This document shows positions 12,822-14,916 of a DNA stretch of 14,916 nt, in pieces. The notes beneath the pieces are model-generated. The model was not told where the DNA came from and did not search any database. It saw only the letters and a program-made list of their open reading frames with translations. The DNA lies in the NCBI GenBank assembly GCA_021850745.1, contig JAJZKX010000015.1, positions 1-14,916 on the forward strand, in the 5' to 3' direction. This DNA is from Thermoplasmata archaeon (GTDB lineage Archaea; Thermoplasmatota; Thermoplasmata; Thermoplasmatales; Thermoplasmataceae). The position numbers and the translations under genes were made by a program. How positions within the stretch are numbered: the first letter of the stretch is position 1; the number at the start of each line of letters is the position of its first letter.

Positions 12822-13856
12822 ATGCCACATGCAATGGCCGGAAAGAGGTACGCAGCCTACAGCCCGTTCAGGATAAGTTTCGGAGGCGGGGGGACAGACA
12901 TATCGCCGTTCTGCGACACATACGGAGGCGCGGTGATCAACACCGCAATAGACCGTGGCGTTACTGTAATTTACACGCAGGATGATTATGACCTTGAGAT
13001 TTCCTCAAGGGATTTCCTCAAAAGCGTACTCATAGGAAAGGACAACAGCGACAATGAAGTCCTCAACAAGATGTCCAGGCTTCTTGAGAGCCGCGGGATA
13101 TCAAAGGGGAGGATTGTCATCAACAGCGGAGTCCCTCCGGGTTCCGGGCTTGGATCATCCAGTGCCCTCACCACAGCCCTCCTGAAGTTGATTTATCTCA
13201 TAGAGGGTAAAACGGTAGATCCATGGGACCTTGCAAAGGAGGCGTTCAGCCTTGAGCATGACTACTTTGGCGTTACCCTGGGAAAACAGGATCCTTATGC
13301 AGTAAGCCTTGGAAATTTCAAGTACATGGAGTTTGGGCAATCAGAGGACAAGTCAACAGACCTTTCAAAATACTCCAGCTTCATGATGGAACTGGAGAAA
13401 AGAACCCTTCTAGTCTATACCGGAAACACCAGGGAAAGCACTTCGGTTCTCCGGGAACAGGTTGAGAAGTCACAGCAGGGCGACAGCGACATCGTTTCCA
13501 ACCTGAAGGTCATGAAGAGGCTTGCCAACGAAATGATGGATTCCGTGGTTTCTGGAGACTTTCAGTCATTCACCTCGGCCGTGAATACAGGTTGGAGCCT
13601 CAAGAAAAAGCTTGGAAAGAAAGTATCCAATGAAAAGATCGATTCTCTCGTATCATTTGCAATGGAGAACGGCGCGGATGCGGCCAAGCTTATGGGCGGC
13701 GGTTCAGACGGGTTCCTTCTGGTCATCAGCAAGCATGACATGGTCCAGCAGCTCCAGAAATCCCTCATGGATTCCTCAAGCTTTGTCGTCAGAGTCTCGT
13801 TTGACAGGCACGGGACCAGGGTCTTCCAGTCTGGTGAATCACCCTACATCCATTAA
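12822..13856 (+). CDS. GHMP-family kinase, heptose-7-phosphate kinase-like
   Basis: A 344-aa GHMP-superfamily small-molecule kinase. All three superfamily motifs are present: SPFRISFGGGGTDI (14-27), the ATP loop PPGSGLGSSSAL (105-116), and KLMGGGSDGFLL (289-300). The opening motif and size are closest to sugar kinases annotated as D-glycero-D-manno-heptose 7-phosphate kinase, rather than to mevalonate or homoserine kinases, so a sugar or sugar phosphate is the likely substrate, perhaps for glycan or nucleotide-sugar synthesis. The frame opens earlier at 12711, but that would run through the ppa start and both promoters; ATG 12822 gives the normal N-terminus. ATG 12834 is an alternative. Thermoplasmatales use unusual mevalonate kinases, so an isoprenoid role is not excluded. 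It is monocistronic as far as can be seen. Confidence 0.87.
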   Translation: MPHAMAGKRYAAYSPFRISFGGGGTDISPFCDTYGGAVINTAIDRGVTVIYTQDDYDLEISSRDFLKSVLIGKDNSDNEVLNKMSRLLESRGISKGRIVINSGVPPGSGLGSSSALTTALLKLIYLIEGKTVDPWDLAKEAFSLEHDYFGVTLGKQDPYAVSLGNFKYMEFGQSEDKSTDLSKYSSFMMELEKRTLLVYTGNTRESTSVLREQVEKSQQGDSDIVSNLKVMKRLANEMMDSVVSGDFQSFTSAVNTGWSLKKKLGKKVSNEKIDSLVSFAMENGADAAKLMGGGSDGFLLVISKHDMVQQLQKSLMDSSSFVVRVSFDRHGTRVFQSGESPYIH

Positions 13857-13927
13857 ATTTTGCCATCCAATGGGTGACTGTCCCACATTATGCACTGCAA
13901 CCCACTTCTGAAAATGTTAGGTATTGC

Positions 13928-13935
13928 CTTAATAC
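13928..13935 (+). promoter_or_regulatory. TATA-like box for the ADP-forming acyl-CoA synthetase
   Basis: CTTAATAC is centred about 27 nt before the TTG at 13959. This spacing, together with an in-frame stop at 13941, supports TTG as a leaderless start. Confidence 0.5.
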
Positions 13936-13958
13936 ATCCATAAACACTGGAATTATTA

Positions 13959-14916
13959 TTGAAGCAGTTTAATAAACTACTTAGTCCAAATGCGGTTGCT
14001 GTTATTGGCGCTTCTCCTGACAGGTCAAAGATAGGAAATGCCGTGCTGGAGAACCTGGTAAGCCAGGGATTTGAGGGAAAAATTTACCCTGTCAACCCGT
14101 CGTATGAGGAAATCCTGGGTCTCAAATGCTACGCTGAAATTGAATCGGTTCCCGGCAAAGTGGACCTTGCGGTAATCGCACTCCCTGCAAAACTAGCCCC
14201 CACTGTGCTCGAACAATGTGTCAGAAAGGAAGTCGCCTTCGTGATAATCGTTGCTGGAGGCTTTTCTGAACTAGGCGATGAGGGGAGGAAGCTTGAACTC
14301 TCACTGAAGGAGAAGATTAGGGGCAGCAGAACTAGACTCATAGGGCCCAATACTGTTGGAGTGCTTTTCCCGCATTCCAAGGTAAACACTGCACTTACGC
14401 CGGGAGACAGAATCTGGTTCCCCCATGAAGGCCAGATCGGATTCATTTCCCAGAGCGGAGCCCTTGGCCTTCTGGTCATGGATTCCATTACAGAAAATGG
14501 CACCGGGATATCTGGCTTCGTCAATATAGGAAACAGGGCTGACATCGATGAGGAGGACCTCATGGAGATGTTTCTTGGACATGCAGAAACCAGGTCGATC
14601 GTTGCATATCTTGAGAGCATATCTGACGGTGGCAGATTCTTCAGCACCGTAAAGAGGGTGAACATGGAAAAGCCGATTGTGGTGCTGAAAACTGGCAGAA
14701 CAAGTGAAGCCTCTGCCGCAGCCTCATTCCACACCGGTGCCCTGGCATCAAATGACCGGGTTCTTGAAGGGATCCTTAGGCAGGTTGGAGTAGTGCGGGC
14801 ATACAATGAAGTGGAGCTCCTTGATTTTGGAAAGGCCCTTGCCTATGCACGGCCCCTAGAGGGGAAGAGAATTGCTGTGCTCACTACAGCGGGAGGGTTA
14901 GGAGTGCTCACTACAG
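13959..14916 (+). CDS. Acetyl/acyl-CoA synthetase (ADP-forming), alpha part, cut by window edge
   Basis: At least 319 codons of an ADP-forming acyl-CoA synthetase, which makes ATP from acyl-CoA, ADP and Pi in archaeal fermentation of pyruvate and amino acids. The N-terminus is a Rossmann CoA-binding domain (AVAVIGASPDRSKIGN, then GKIYPVNPSYEEILG). A succinyl-CoA-synthetase-like domain follows: VIIVAGGFSELG, RLIGPNTVGV, GFISQSGALG, GFVNIGNRADID. The phospho-histidine is His258 in ASFHTGALAS, close to the position described for the Pyrococcus alpha subunit. Whether it is a separate alpha subunit or an alpha-beta fusion (about 700 aa) cannot be decided; the frame is open at the edge and the start of a third domain (KRIAVLTTAGGLG) is visible. 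The start is TTG 13959: an in-frame TAA at 13941 rules out anything much earlier, and a TATA-like box lies about 27 nt upstream. Confidence 0.92.
   Translation, partial: MKQFNKLLSPNAVAVIGASPDRSKIGNAVLENLVSQGFEGKIYPVNPSYEEILGLKCYAEIESVPGKVDLAVIALPAKLAPTVLEQCVRKEVAFVIIVAGGFSELGDEGRKLELSLKEKIRGSRTRLIGPNTVGVLFPHSKVNTALTPGDRIWFPHEGQIGFISQSGALGLLVMDSITENGTGISGFVNIGNRADIDEEDLMEMFLGHAETRSIVAYLESISDGGRFFSTVKRVNMEKPIVVLKTGRTSEASAAASFHTGALASNDRVLEGILRQVGVVRAYNEVELLDFGKALAYARPLEGKRIAVLTTAGGLGVLTT

Noticed and set aside
14129..14806. Minus-strand open frame of 225 codons over the acyl-CoA synthetase
   Set aside because: It is antisense to well-conserved CoA-binding and phosphohistidine motifs, and is Ser/Pro-rich without domains.

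Overview
The window looks like chromosomal DNA from a moderate-GC archaeon, most likely of the Thermoplasmatales or a close relative. This is inferred from AGG-rich arginine usage, TATA-like boxes placed 23-30 nt upstream of start codons (leaderless or near-leaderless mRNAs), frequent GTG/TTG starts, and the gene set: archaeal TrmB-type regulator, ADP-forming acyl-CoA synthetase, archaeal CoaBC and a Thermoplasma-like family I pyrophosphatase. No sequence search was possible, so the taxon is an inference. I saw no insertion sequence, CRISPR array, tRNA, rRNA or phage gene, and no gene-free stretch longer than 300 nt. This is ordinary housekeeping/central-metabolism territory with compact operons.

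Layout, left to right. (1) Minus-strand operon, transcribed leftward from about 1940: TrmB-like regulator, endonuclease IV (nfo), and the first 118 codons of a DUF1015 protein that runs off the left edge. (2) A 191-nt divergent promoter region (1941-2131) with a perfect 17-bp palindrome, then a plus-strand operon of three genes joined by 4-nt start/stop overlaps: hotdog thioesterase, divergent CoaBC-like protein, and a nitrilase-superfamily hydrolase. (3) A convergent minus-strand alpha/beta hydrolase (4512-5219). (4) A 249-nt divergent regulatory region with an inverted repeat and repeated ATACGA words, then pyruvate phosphate dikinase (5469-8141), which ends in a hairpin plus T-tract. (5) A UbiD decarboxylase / UbiA prenyltransferase pair joined by an ATGA overlap, a likely quinone-biosynthesis unit. 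(6) A minus-strand MFS transporter whose 3' end overlaps ubiA by 13 nt. (7) A minus-strand operon of inorganic pyrophosphatase and a 109-aa two-cysteine protein. (8) Divergent from it, a GHMP-family sugar kinase. (9) The first 319 codons of an ADP-forming acyl-CoA synthetase, running off the right edge.

Functionally the region holds enzymes of the pyruvate/PEP and acetyl-CoA nodes (PPDK, ACD, thioesterase, CoaBC) and a pyrophosphatase that would remove the PPi made by PPDK in the PEP direction, UbiA-type prenyl transfer and CoA-ligase chemistry. I did not find a clearly novel defence or mobile system. The most interesting leads are the thioesterase-CoaBC-nitrilase operon with its altered CoaBC motifs, the UbiA with an altered first aspartate motif next to UbiD, the small Cys protein tied to ppa, and the palindrome/repeat elements in the two divergent promoter regions.
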